Part shown: piece by piece, positions 50,842 to 62,906 of the stretch | Layout of the letters: every line of letters starts with the position of its first letter | Position numbering within the stretch: the first letter of the stretch is position 1 | The notes under the pieces: model-generated | Database searches by the model: none | Told to the model about the DNA's origin: nothing | Seen by the model: the letters and a program-made list of their open reading frames with translations, nothing else | Translations under genes and position numbers: made by a program | DNA from: Selaginella tamariscina | Taxonomy: Eukaryota; Streptophyta; Lycopodiopsida; Selaginellales; Selaginellaceae | Assembly: GCA_003024785.1 (NCBI GenBank) | Contig: PUQB01000806.1 | Location: 1-64,000 of the forward strand | Direction of reading: 5' to 3' | Length of the DNA: 64,000 nucleotides

Positions 50842-52896
50842 ATTTAATGCATAAGTTTTGGATATGGGACTTATTTTATTGTCTATGGATTCCTTAAGCT
50901 ACAAGACCATTGGGAATGGGGCTGGGAACAAAGCTGAGGATGTGAAGGATCCATCTCTAGGATGGCTATATGCATTCATGTTTTGCACGGCGTTCATCGG
51001 TATTATGGTTATTGTTCCACTTAGAAAGGTATGCACACACATTACTATGTTACATACACACGCACACACACATGGGGAGAATGGGGAAAGTTTATGGTGT
51101 TTTATGCAGCTTATGATTCTCAAGTTCAAGCTGACTTATCCAAGTGGGACGGCCCACTGCTCTTCTTATCAACAGTTTTCATACTCCCGAAGGGGCAGTT
51201 GTAGCTGTGTAAGTGACAACACACACACACACACATACACTGTGTATATATGTAAGTTAATGTTTTCCAGGCGACAAGTACGATCTTTACTGTGGTCTGG
51301 GGGAGCAAGCTTTTTCTTTAGCTTCTTCAAGTGGTTCTTTACTGGGTTTGGAGATACTACTTGTGGCTTTGATAAATTCCCAAGTCTTTCGACAACAAGG
51401 ATTACACACGCATGCACACACACGTATAATAAATTGGTGTATTTGGACAGGTTTATGTTCGACTTTAATCTCACATACATAGGAGCAGGCATGATATGTC
51501 CACATATAGTGAATGTGTCTGTATTGGTGGGTGCTATAATCTCTTATGGTATCATGTGGCCTTTAATCTTAAAGAGGAAAGGTGATTGGTACCCTCAAGA
51601 CGCTAAGGATACCAGCTTCAAAGGCTTATTTGCATACAAGGTACACATACACACACGCACGCACGCACACACATACACAAACCATATTTGTTTGTGCAGG
51701 TTTTCTGTGCAATTGGGTTGATCCTTGGAGATGGGCTTTATCAGCTTGTCTTAACTTTCATCAGGAGTGGTTTAGATCTTTACAGACGCTATCGTCTTCC
51801 TGTCCACAGTAAGTGTGTATATGTTAGGTGTATGTATATGTATACACATTGATGATATGTTTGTTTCCTCTTTACACACACACACGTTGATGATATGTTT
51901 GTTTCCTCTTTACACACACACACGTTGATGATATCTTTGTTGTCTTTAGGTGTATGTATATGTATCACCTTACACACACACACACACACACACATTGATG
52001 ATATCTTTGTTGTCTTCAAGGTGGTGATAACATACACGAGCATATCCCATTCGACGAACAGAAGAGAAACGAGACTTTCCTGAGGGAAGGGATTCCCACG
52101 CGGTACGCAGTTGCGTTTTACGTGGTACTGGCAGCGATACTAGCCATTGCGACTGTCCCTCACATCTTCCACCAGGTGAAGTGGTACTACGTGCTGGTAT
52201 GTTACATAATCGCTCCCATCCTGGCCTTCTGCAACTCGTACGGCATGGGGCTGACGGACTGGAGCCTGGTTACCACGTGCGGCAAGCTGGGACTCCGTGT
52301 TTGCTGCATGGGGAGGAGCGGACGGCGGTGTGATTTCCAGGCTCGGCGTGTGCGGGGTTATCATGACGATAGTCGCTTCTACGGCAGACTTGATGCAGGA
52401 CTTCACGATGGGGTACGTCACCAGGGCGTCGCTGAGGTCGATGTTCGTGAGCCCGCTGCTGGGCTGCGTGTTCGCCCCTCTCACGTTCTGGATGTTCTGG
52501 AAGGCGTTTACCGTCGGCGACCCGGACGGGCCGTACAAGGCGCCGTACGGTGTTATATACAGGCTGATGGCGATCATCGGAGTGGAGGGGTTTGGGGCGC
52601 TCCCCCATGGGTCGCTTCTTCTTTAGTATCCTGCTGGACTCGGTGAGGGACCTGCTGCCAAGGAGGTACGCAAAGTTTATACCGGTGCCGATGGCGATGG
52701 CGATCCCGTTCTACTTTTTGCTATTGATATGTTCCTCGGTACCGTGATAGTGTACGTGTGGCCAAAGCTGAACAAGAAGCAGGCAAACATACACGTGCCT
52801 GCGATAGCGTCGGGACTTATATGTGGGGATGGGCTGTGGACGATACCCGCGGCCATACTTGCACTGTCAAAGATCAACCCACATTCTCTACAGTGA
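50584..52896 (+). pseudogene. YSL metal-nicotianamine transporter (OPT family), N-terminus missing, altered C-terminus
   Basis: Membrane transporter of the yellow stripe-like family. Recognisable sequence starts at about 50631 (GVIPSL, AGLLAFFFIKVW; FTRQENTVVQTCAVA). It continues through exons 50856-51028 (DPSLGWLYAFMF, PLRK), 51110-51208 (LKFKLTYPSGTA), 51271-51409 (FFKWFFTGFGDTTCGFDKFP), 51451-51640 (LTYIGAGMICPHIVNVSVLV), 51700-51808 and 52021-52896 ([52 protein letters not shown]). The N-terminal cytosolic part and first helix are not found upstream, where the repeat array lies. At least six single-base frame changes occur. One intron (51410-51450) starts with GA instead of GT. The last codons and the TGA derive from inverted transketolase sequence. 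If functional at all, it is a fusion-ended relic. Confidence 0.85.
51852..52018 (+). repeat. 38-bp and derived repeats in a YSL intron
   Basis: gatgatatgtttgtttcctc...acacacacgtt occurs twice in tandem (about 51852 and 51890). A shorter version, gatgatatctttgttgtctt, occurs at 51928 and 51998. Confidence 0.85.
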
Positions 52897-53055
52897 ACCC
52901 ATACTTCTTGAACACACTAAGATAAGCCCCACTCTTACCAAACGTGCGCACCCCGAGTATCTTCCCCTCGAAACCAGCATATTCCCTCCACCCAATAACC
53001 GAACCAGCTTCCACAGTTAACCTCTTCTTCAGTAGCACCTAAGTGGACGTTACTT

Positions 53056-53104
<49 letters not shown>

Positions 53105-53462
53105 TGTTATATATATGTAACATACCTGCTCTTGGCTGTTTTTCGTATAACTCCCAGGAAACTAAGGAAACCACTGTAGCTTTAACCCCTTTAGTTCTAA
53201 GCTCGGCTGCACCTTGGCATAAACACAGCTCCGACCCCGTGCCAATCAAGATAATATCGGGTTTACCATTCTCACTGCACAAACACCAGATTACATGTGT
53301 GTATGTGTATTGATTGCTATGTCATATTAATAACATGGTGAAGATGAACACACGCATGCACACACCGCACCTATTGTCACTTATAACATAGCCTCCCTTT
53401 GCAACCTTTTCTGCAGATGTTCCAGCTACATTTGCACCCACTGCCTGTCTAGACAAGGAGCA
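52881..53462 (-). pseudogene. Inverted partial duplicate of the transketolase gene
   Basis: On the minus strand, 53462 to 52881 matches transketolase 42752-43366: the end of one exon ([20 protein letters not shown]), its intron with GT/AC repeats, the next exon ([20 protein letters not shown] with Q for E afterwards), the following intron (here with an expanded (CT)n-(CA)n tract at 53055-53104) and most of the last exon. Introns are kept, so this is a DNA-level duplication, not a retrocopy. It has its own small indels (AAEL for AAEKL, and a changed region at EKQPRAG). Confidence 0.93.
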
Positions 53463-54690
53463 TATGTTTTGGAGGTTAAGTTAAACATTAAATAATATTG
53501 TACACAATATATTATTAATAAAATTAAAATATATAATATGTAGGTAACTAAGGATTAACAAATATAATAGTTATAGACTTAATAAATTTAAACACACGAC
53601 TGGTTTAGGGTGAATCTAGGGTTTTTAAATGTTAATATATGTCATAAATATACTTGTATATTTTAAATTTATTTTATATTAACAATCAAAATAATTATAT
53701 CCACTGTTGAACTTAAATTAAACAATTTCTAAAACTTTAAAGTATTAGGTTTGATAAATAAACTGCAAATATAAGAACGTTTAATTTCAAACTCAATAGA
53801 GTAATGAGGATATATTATGGGCTTTATAAAATATTGATAAATATTTAATATATGTTTATATGTTATATATTTATAACAACTATAATTGTCCACCATTTTC
53901 AAAAATTTAAATTCATTTTATTTTTATTTTTGTAATTTGGCCATTTTAAAAATAAGCCTCTAGTGGTATTACAGTATGGGTAGAGGAGTCCTTTCAATTT
54001 TGATCGTGTTAGTATTTATCACACGTAAGTAAATATATTAATATATTTAATGTGAATTAAATTCACATTTCACTTATAATTTCAAATTTAGAGAGAGAGA
54101 GAGTGTTTATAAATTATATACCACATGTTTTATTTCTATGTTTAAATTTTATATTACATGCATAAACAAACATTACATGTTGTGTACGCTTTTAGATTTA
54201 TTTTAATTTGAATATTATGTTATTATATTAATATATTAGAAAATATTTTAAAATTAAAATCTCAAAATTTACAATACGTTTTTCACCCTCAAATATAAAT
54301 TGCAGCATTAAAATTAAAAGCTATTAAATTTATAAATGTACATTTCAAACTTAACTTATCATTAGCATGCTATGATAATTTTGTTGCTAGCGATTCGATT
54401 GAATCGTTCCGTAACGAATCTTTCTTTTTGCATTGCCTTAATCAAATCTTATTAATTAACTTCGCTTTTATATTTTATATTAATAATATTTTTAAATAAT
54501 CATGATTAATGTAAAGAATATGTGAATATTATTTAATTTGAAACCATTAATCTATATGATTTGTCAACCGTTCAAAATATGTTTGAAACAAAAATACATC
54601 CAATGTAGTTTTTCAAAGTGCAAAAATAAGCACCATAATCACAAGCATGATGCAATACCTAAAATCAAAAGATTCTCTCACCGTCACCAC
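53463..54690. other. AT-rich intergenic region, no gene
   Basis: No coding signal. A short (GA)n tract lies at 54091-54103. The sequence turns GC-richer at about 54670, just before the next gene. Confidence 0.5.
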
Positions 54691-54732
54691 CTTATATAGA
54701 TTCCGATTAGGGTTCTTGGTGTGCTGCAGAAT

Positions 54733-56675
54733 ATGGCAGATAAGGTTCGTGTTTCCGTGCCAGGAGGGGAACAACGACTTTCAAACCACATTCATCCAGC
54801 AAATTAGTGATTGAGTATCTCCGCGGTTTGTATGGAGCAGGAGATTTGTTTGATTGGGAAGGCGACGCGGTTATCCAGGAGGAGTTGTGCGCGGGCAACT
54901 ATAGCTATACTCTTCTTTCTGACCCAGATGAATCGACAGGTGAGAAACACCCTGACACAAAACTCTGTTATTGAATGCTAGTTTTTACAGTCACTCGGGC
55001 AATACTAAAACAGTGTGAAGATTTTGTGGGCTCGATCCGAGGTGAACTTGCTTCGATACCGAGGGACCCTTCAGCTTATAAAAGACGCTTTCCCAATGCA
55101 TTGGTGGATGTGAGTATAACATGTCATTAGCTAGCTGTGTCCTGTTTACTTAGGGTTGTGAATACGCAGGTGATGTCGAACGGCCCCCCAATACAGAGAC
55201 CGGGTCTCCTTACCTGTTATGGGATGATATACCGAAAGAAATACAGTTAGAGAGTTTTTGGGTAGAATCTGCACCAGGACCCAGTCAATTGTTTGTGTTC
55301 TTAGCTCCTAGCGGAGCTGGAAAGACGAGACAATTGATTGAACTGGGTTCGGAACACAACTGCCTTTTCTTAGTCGGTAAGAAGGCACACCAAGCAGGTT
55401 CTCAATTCCAGGGATCATTAGATATCGCAATGGTGGCACGGCGTCTCGGTCAGCTCTACCCGGATGAAGCAGAGCCCATAGACGGTGCTGCCGTGGACTG
55501 TTGTGTCAGTGCCCTTGTTCTGGCACGTTTGTACATCCTGGACGAGCTGTTGCGATTGTATCCGGCAATGACTTGCCGCGATTGGTGCTTTTTCCAACTA
55601 GAATACACCAGTCGGGTAAAGGACGTATTCAGGATGCTGACGAGTAAATTGCTGAAGAAGTTTGTGAATAGAGAAGTCTTAGAAGTTAGCAGTATTGCAT
55701 TGGCAGGTGCCATTGGTACCTTGAGAACTGCTCTAAAGACTTCTGCTGGGGCATACGAACAATGGAATGGGGTTGTTATTCTAGATGAAGCTCAGATAGT
55801 AAACAAGCTTTTAGAAGGCCGTTTCGATGCCAAAGACCACCCTGGAAGAAAGAGATCCCTGCTGCATAGTCTTTTAGCCGCTCTAAAGGACGTGAGCCTG
55901 GCCAAATCGCTGTACATTGCTGGAACAGGTATTTATACATATCAAATTCCCATTTGCATTCATAACCTTTGACGGATATGCAGGTGAATCTATGTTAAAC
56001 ATTCTGGAGCAGGCAGAGGAATCCGGGACACTGAAAGAGTTCAAAAAGAAAGAAGTTCCAAGTCTGTCCACATTCGACAAGCTGGAGGAGATGAATGTTT
56101 ACGTGAGCCATTACATCGACGTGTCTCATATCAACATGCATGAAGTCTTTGAGAGGTTTCAAGGCCGACCTCGGTTCATTGTGAGTGCGCTCCAGTGCTA
56201 CATGGCCCTGGAAAACCGCGCAGGCACTGAGTTTTTCATCAACTTTGCCCACGAGATTGCCACTAAAAAAGCAGAGGAACTCCAGCTTTTGCATTCGGTA
56301 CGTGATGATGTGGACAAGTTTATGCACAGGTACGATGAAGGCAGGATCCTGAGGAACGTTGCGTTGACTGCCTATGAGTCTGGGGTTGCAGCTTTTGTGG
56401 AGGTTACACAACAAACAGGAAAGCTTCTTGATTGTAGTTTGGGACAATTGATTAAGTCCGATGCTATGGAGAAGGAACAAGGGTACTTCATACCAACAAT
56501 GGCGTCGTTTGAATTCAGACGGGATTACGGTTATGTGATGATTAAAGAACCACTCGTCAAATATGCAATATTACATGCTATTCCGGAGGGAAACAGGATA
56601 TCCGATTTACTCTCTCAACATAGAGATCCTACTGCATTCAAGCTAAAATTGAAACAGTTACATGTAGTGGTATAG
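54733..56675 (+). CDS. Crinkler-like P-loop NTPase protein
   Basis: Exons 54733-54939, 54991-55109, 55154-55928 and 55984-56675, with introns of 51, 44 and 55 nt that lack the GT/AC repeats of neighbouring genes. One frame change lies in exon 1 near 54782. Exon 3 carries LFVFLAPSGAGKTRQLIELG (Walker A, GxxGxGKT) and VVILDEAQIV (Walker B), with IAGTG shortly after. Exon 4 carries RPRFIVSALQ, which resembles the RPRF-type segment of Crinkler (CRN/CR) NTPase modules. The layout of P-loop NTPase followed by a helical region fits the CR family known from oomycetes, chytrids and some plants. The TAG at 56673 may not be the true end: another frame stays open to about 56850. No secretion signal is visible, so it is probably a nuclear or cytosolic host protein. 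Family assignment is from memory of motifs. Confidence 0.6.
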
Positions 56676-57400
56676 CTGCCTATCTTAGGCAGCACCAAAC
56701 TTACACGCTGTCCTCCTTGCCAAAGCTACGAACCACCATCAGATCACTTCCAGTTGTCTACAATGAGCCATGTCGACTCCTAGAATATACAGACAATGTA
56801 CTAATCAGGACAATTACCTTCTTATGGACTGTCAGAATGGCTCAAAGACCATGAGTGTTGTACTGCTGCCACGTTTCTACATTTCGGTCCAAAGATATTT
56901 TATCGGTCCGGACAAGATGTGCCTGCTTCAAGGCACAGTAACAGGTAAGGTTTTTCCTGTTTTAATACAGGATGACAGGAGACGTAAGAATTGACGAAGC
57001 TTTTAGGAGTGTGGACGTGCGACAGTTTTATCTTTATCAACAAAAGAATCCCTCTTAGCTTCTGCAGTGAAGAAGGTACAGATTGGTGTCGAGATGGATA
57101 TATTCAGGTTCTCATGACAACCATGAACCAAATATCCAAGATAAGTTGTTAGCATATATAGACAGTGTGAGTAAAGAGGACCCGTGCCACCTCTACGGGC
57201 AGCAATAGATAAGTGGAACGTGGATATGTTTGGAAGTGAAGAATTAATGTGTTTGGTACTGTCAAGGCAACCCAAGCTATGCAAAGGGTCATCTGTCAAG
57301 GTTCATGGAAGAATGGGTCCCCTTGTAAGTTTAAAGTCAGCTCTGGAGGTGAATATTGTAAAAGGCATGCCAAGCCATAATAAGCTACTTTTCTTATAAT
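56676..57400 (+). other. Probable 3' part of the Crinkler-like gene, frames broken
   Basis: Coding-like stretches continue after the TAG: AAYLRQHQTYTLSSLPKLRT and CRLLEYTDNVLIRTI in one frame, GSKTMSVVLLPRFYI and VQRYFIGPDKMCLLQGTVTG in another, and LRAAIDKWNVDMFGSEELMC to LLFL (57184-57399) in a third. Base composition matches the upstream exons. No domain is recognised. Confidence 0.4.
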
Positions 57401-57526
57401 GGAAATTTTTCTCATGTATACCTCAGGTCGTGTGTGTTGCTTGTGAGTTGTATATCAGGGAAGGATATTATTAATATTGTATTTTCGATAATATATGACG
57501 AGCCCTAATTCGATGGAGAATGGGGA

Positions 57527-59734
57527 ATGGCGATGAGGCGGGGCGCTGCCTCGTCTCTCAGAGCATTGGGACCTCTACACGCGTCTCTCGCCCTCAGAAT
57601 CCCCGAGAATCCCGCTGTACAGTCTGTCGCCCCACAATCCCCAAGAATCCCGCTTCAGATGCGCCCAAACTGGGCAATGCAGCTCGCATTTCACAGCCGA
57701 TCGTGGGAAAGAAGCAGCTTATCGCCATTCTTGATGGTGAACAGGCTAACACAGGCCATTTGCAACATGCCCTTGAAAGCATCAATGGTGTCTTCGCTAT
57801 GGACGTTGTTTGCCAAGTCCTGAGGTATGTAATGTACATATATACATATGTATACATATACACAGTAGAAATTCTCATTATATCAAGTATTTCAGTTATA
57901 CACATATATAAATGGTGTAATCTTTGTCGAGATTATAATCTCCTTATGTGTGTCTAAGCTTATATCTGCTATAGTTATGCGTATTACTCCAGGAACACAT
58001 GCATACACACACATACATATATAATCATTAAGCTAAGGGTAAAGGGGGGTTTAAATACTTACTTATATACACATTATAATATTCAGTTTTAAAAGATATA
58101 TTGAAGTGTTCTTAACATTGTTAGAGACGTGAAGAACGTGGATGCGGGAATTTTCTTTTCAAATGGGTCGAGCGTGAGCGTGGACTACGACACACCACTT
58201 CCACATGCAACTATGTACTTCGTTCAATCATCAAAGCAGGAAGGCTTGGTATACTTACTTCTCATATAGACACAATTATACATCAGACTTATATATGGGA
58301 GTATCTATATCTTTCTTTTCATATATATGTTAATCCTAATATTTTAGACGAAGGATACGATTTCTTCAGGGAGGCATTTGTGATAACAATAAACCTGGGT
58401 GCAAACCAAATAGTATGAGCTATGGCACATTGATATCAGGATTCCAGAAAGCGGGAAACATAGAAGAATGTTAGAGCTTCTTGAAGAAATGCGGAATCGT
58501 GGTTTACAACCCAATATTATCACACACAACAATATCATAAAGGTATATAGAATATGTATATATCATATACAGACACATACGTATGTGTGTGTGTGTGTCT
58601 CTGTATGAATCTGTGCAGTATTATATTAGCATTCATATAATATGTACCACGCTTAAATTGTTACAGGCATATTGTCGAGCAGGTGAAGTCTCTAAAGCTC
58701 TCGAACACTTCCGAAGCATGAAATCTGCACCGTCCGAGTTCACATATTGCATTCTTATTGATGGCTTGTGTTGCAGCCGCCAGCCGGACAAAGCCCATGA
58801 ACTCCTCGACGAAATGATCCGTGTTGGCCTCCAACCTGGTGTGTGTGTGGTGTGTGTGGAGAGAGAGAGGTTCATTTATATATCTGACAGATTCGGCCAT
58901 CTACAATTGCCTTATGTCCGGATACTGTAAATTGGGAAGGATTGAAGAGGCTCGAACCGTGCTCAAGACAATGCTCGACAATTGTTTGCCTCCAGATATA
59001 ATCACGTACACATCTCTCATCATAGTATGCTAATATTAAAAAGCTGTGTGTGTGTGTGGGTGCGCGGCGCTTGTTCAGATTATGATATGTGGTAGTAACT
59101 GTGCTGTAATAAGGTGTTATCATTAATATTTATTATATTTATGTTTATATATGTACATAATATATATAAAGTTTATATCAATATATATACATCTCATATC
59201 TTCATGCATTATATCATATTATGAGCTTAATGTAAGTTTGCTAACTTAATGAATTGTTATAGGGGTGCTGCAAGACAAATAAAGTAGATGAAGCACGGGC
59301 ACTTATAGAAGTTATGAAGCAGTCGGGTTTGGAACCGGATATAATAACATATAATGCGTTATTAAGCGGCCTTTGCAAACAGGGGGAGTTTACGGAAGCT
59401 TTTAAACTCCTAGAATCCATGAAAGACTCCGGCATTAAGGTAAGCTCGTTATAGTGTTGTCATACTTATAGTTTTTATACTGCTATTAATATATACAAAT
59501 GTTACCTAGATTATATATTCCGTTCGTTCTTCATTTTATATACTTTTCAGCCGGACATATTCAGCTATAACACTCTTGTAAACGGACTATGCAACTCGGG
59601 AAGGTGATGTTCATAATTACAACACGCATACACACATGCATGTGTATAGCTGTCCCTGTGTGTGTGCGTATGCGTGTGTATGTGTGTGCATTTTGTCAAC
59701 ATACGTACATTTAGGAATACACGAGACAGCATGA

Positions 59735-59769
<35 letters not shown>

Positions 59770-62171
59770 CACACGTATATACGTACGCTCAAACAGCTAC
59801 ATACACATACACAGGTTGGAAGAGGCAAGGCGAATAGTGGAGAAGATGCCCTTGTTGTGTGAGAAGGGAATCGAACCGGATGTAGTAACATATAATGGTT
59901 TAATAGCGGGTTATTGCAAGACTAACAAAGTCAGTGAGGCCGAGAAGCTGCTTGAGGAGATGGTTTCCAGAGGTTTGAACCCCAATGTGATTACTTACAA
60001 CACCCTTGTTGATGGTTTCTGCAAGGCAGGCCTTGTAAGTATGTGTTTATGTGCAATCTGTGTGTTATGGTAATTGTACACGTATCTGTAAAATGTCGCA
60101 TATAGATATACGTGCTCTGTACTCTGTACTCGTCTCTCTCTCTCTAACTATGTATCTATGTGTATATGTATATATGTATTAATTTAGTTGCTGTGTAGCT
60201 AGTGGGCACATACAGGCTAGTAAAAGAGATGCATAAATCAGGGATCTCACCAGACTTAACAACATACAATTCACTATTAGACGGGCTATGCAAGTCAGGG
60301 AAGCTACAAGAGGCCCACGAGCTCCTTGAGGTGATGGTAGAGAAGGGATATTCCCCCGACGTGGTGACATACTCCATCCTCGTTAACGGGCTGTGCAAGC
60401 TTGGGAAGAATGAGGATGCTCGGCTTCTTATTGATATTATGATCGAGCGTGGGTGTAAGCCTAACCTCGTCACGTTTAACACTCTTATTGATGGTTTTTG
60501 CAAAGTTGGTCAACCTGACGAAGGATCGATTATCTTAAAGCTTATGCAAGAGGTAGTTGTGTCTGTATGCATGTGTATCTCTCTGCGTGTGCGTGTGTAT
60601 ATGTCGTGCGGATGTGTGTGTGTGTGGATGATGAATATCTTAAAGCTTATGCATCAACATAATGTGCACGCGTGTGCACGTGTATTCGTGTGTGTGTGTG
60701 TGTGTGTGCATGTCTACACCTGTTCGCCTGTATGCATGTGTAAGATTAACCATGTCTGGGGATTTACTCTCTCTCTCTCTTACACACGCACGCACGCAAT
60801 AAGCTGGTTTCTGCAATGTTTCATATGAATGTTTAAGATTCTAAACCTCATGCAAGACTTAATAACATGTGTGTACATCTCTATGCCGATGCGTGCAATG
60901 TGCATACTTGTGTAAGTGAGGGAAGGTCTACTGTGTGTATTTAAACTCTGAATAAGCTAATATATCGCAAGTTACATATATGCAACCTGCATTCGTAAAC
61001 GTTATAGAGATGATCACAGTAGACACACACAGACGGTAACTTTTTATATAGTTTGGTTAGATGCATGGTCATCTCATATACACACGAGAGTGGAAAACAC
61101 CGCACGCACGCAAGCACGCACTATTGGCTACTTAAGTACATTAATAATTTTCAGGTGGGGTGTTCTCCTGACATAGTCACATACAGCACACTGATAGACG
61201 GGTATTGCAAAGTGGGAAGAATGCGGGATGCTTTTGGAATTCTGGGGGTATCTCCAGGTGACTCAACATACGGAACCATGGTACAGGGGTTATGTGATGC
61301 GGGAAAGGTGGATGAAGCGCGGGATTTGCTGGAGTTGATGGCAAAGAGAGGATTCCCAGCAAATATAACACACTACGAGTTTGTGATTGGTGGGCTTTGT
61401 AACGTGGAGAGAGGGGATGAAGCTTTGAAGACTCTCGAGGTCATGTGTGAACGGGGATGCGAAGCCAATGTTTTCACATATAGCATTCTGATCAATGGCC
61501 TCTGCAAGGTATACTTGTGTGTATGTGCGTGCGTGTATGCGTGTGCTTAGCATGCGTGTGTATGTGTGTGAGTGCACCCATTTGGATGCTGTTAAGTAGA
61601 TTTACGGTTACACGCACGCACGAACGCATCACACTTTGAAGTATATCTAAGTATGTATTTGAAGATGAAAAGGGTGGAGGATGCTGTTGGAGTGCTTGAA
61701 ATCATGCTGGAGAAGGGATTTGTACCAGATTTGCTACGTACACTAGTCTGATCGATGGCTTCTGTAAAGTTGGAAGAACAGCCGAGGCATATAGGTACTA
61801 AACTAAATAGTATACTGGTAAACTTCCATAATATTTATTATAATGTATTATTAATGTAAGTATTCTAATTATATTCTCGATATTATGCATATGTATTATC
61901 CATAATTTATATAATGTAATTATATTTCCATGTGATATTATGTATAGTGTGTATATTTATGTTAAACTTAAGTATATAATTTATCAGGTTTTATGAGATG
62001 ATGCGTGAAAATGGATGTGACCCAGACAAGTTAACATACACAATACTTATAAATGGACTTTGCAAAGCTGGGAGCGTAGATAAGGCAATCGAGATTCTAC
62101 AGAATATGCTAGAGAGAGGATGCAATCCTGATGCGTCCACGTATTTTACACTTATGAAGATTCTGGAATAA
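57527..62171 (+). CDS. P-class PPR protein, organelle RNA-binding, about 12 exons
   Basis: Tandem 35-residue PPR units (for example PDIITYNALLSGLCKQGEFT, PDVVTYSILVNGLCKLGK, PNLVTFNTLIDGFCKVGQ) bind organellar RNA. Exons: 57527-57824, 58125-58248, 58348-58542, 58667-58838, 58891-59024, 59263-59439, 59551-59603, 59815-60034, 60199-60552, 61155-61508, 61665-61794, 61988-62171 (TAA). The N-terminus from ATG 57527 is Arg/Ser/Ala-rich (MAMRRGAASSLRALG), fitting a mitochondrial or plastid presequence. It runs into a different frame (KKQLIAILDGEQ) after about 65 codons. Further single-base slips occur at about 58470 and 61730. There are roughly 15-17 repeats, with no E or DYW tail. Introns mostly carry GT-rich runs. 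Confidence 0.9.
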
Positions 62172-62906
62172 TGCGACCGGATATTCTGAGGTAAACTTAC
62201 CATTATATCTTAATAGGTCAAAGTTTTTCTTAAACCATTTTTTCCTGAATTAAATTTATTTATTTCCATAAAAAAGTGTAGCCTTATTTTCAATTTATTT
62301 TTCTTAACGTATTAATATTAATATACTTTGATATTAATAAGTATAACCAATCTATTTATATTTATATATATAGATACCAGGTATGTATAGTTCACATTTT
62401 AAATATAATATGAAATTTTTTAATTTATAATCTCTATATTTTATATCCACCTCAATTTATAACTTTAATACTTTATTCAGCTTAGAAAGACCTATAAATT
62501 TACAAATTAAATAATTAAAAATTATATTATCAAAATTATAAAGCGAAGAAGATCCAAGTTTAAATTATATTTATATATTATTATTCAAACAATATAAATT
62601 TAAAATATATTAATATATTATTATATAAAATAGTGAGTTATATATTAAAGTTTAATGTTAACATGTTTTATAAATTCCCTCTGATTTTTTATATGGATAA
62701 CATTACAGAGATATAAGATTCTAAATAATTTATTTCTAATAATATATTTTAAAGTTAAGTTCCTTAAATAATAAAAACACTTAGTTTAACTAAAATAAAG
62801 TGTTTAAAACAGAAATAAAAACACTTCGATGAGAGACAAGTCACACGGTACCACCATCCTTGTCCACTTGACCATCTCCTAAGTGTATTAAAAACCGAAT
62901 ATACTC
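62172..62906. other. AT-rich spacer between convergent PPR and SNU13
   Basis: About 735 bp of AT-rich DNA between the PPR stop and the SNU13 stop. It should hold both 3' UTRs. Nothing else is recognised. Confidence 0.5.

Noticed and set aside
54733-57400. Crinkler-like gene as pathogen contamination
   Set aside because: It lies between plant-type genes in continuous sequence with similar composition, so it appears to be part of the host genome.
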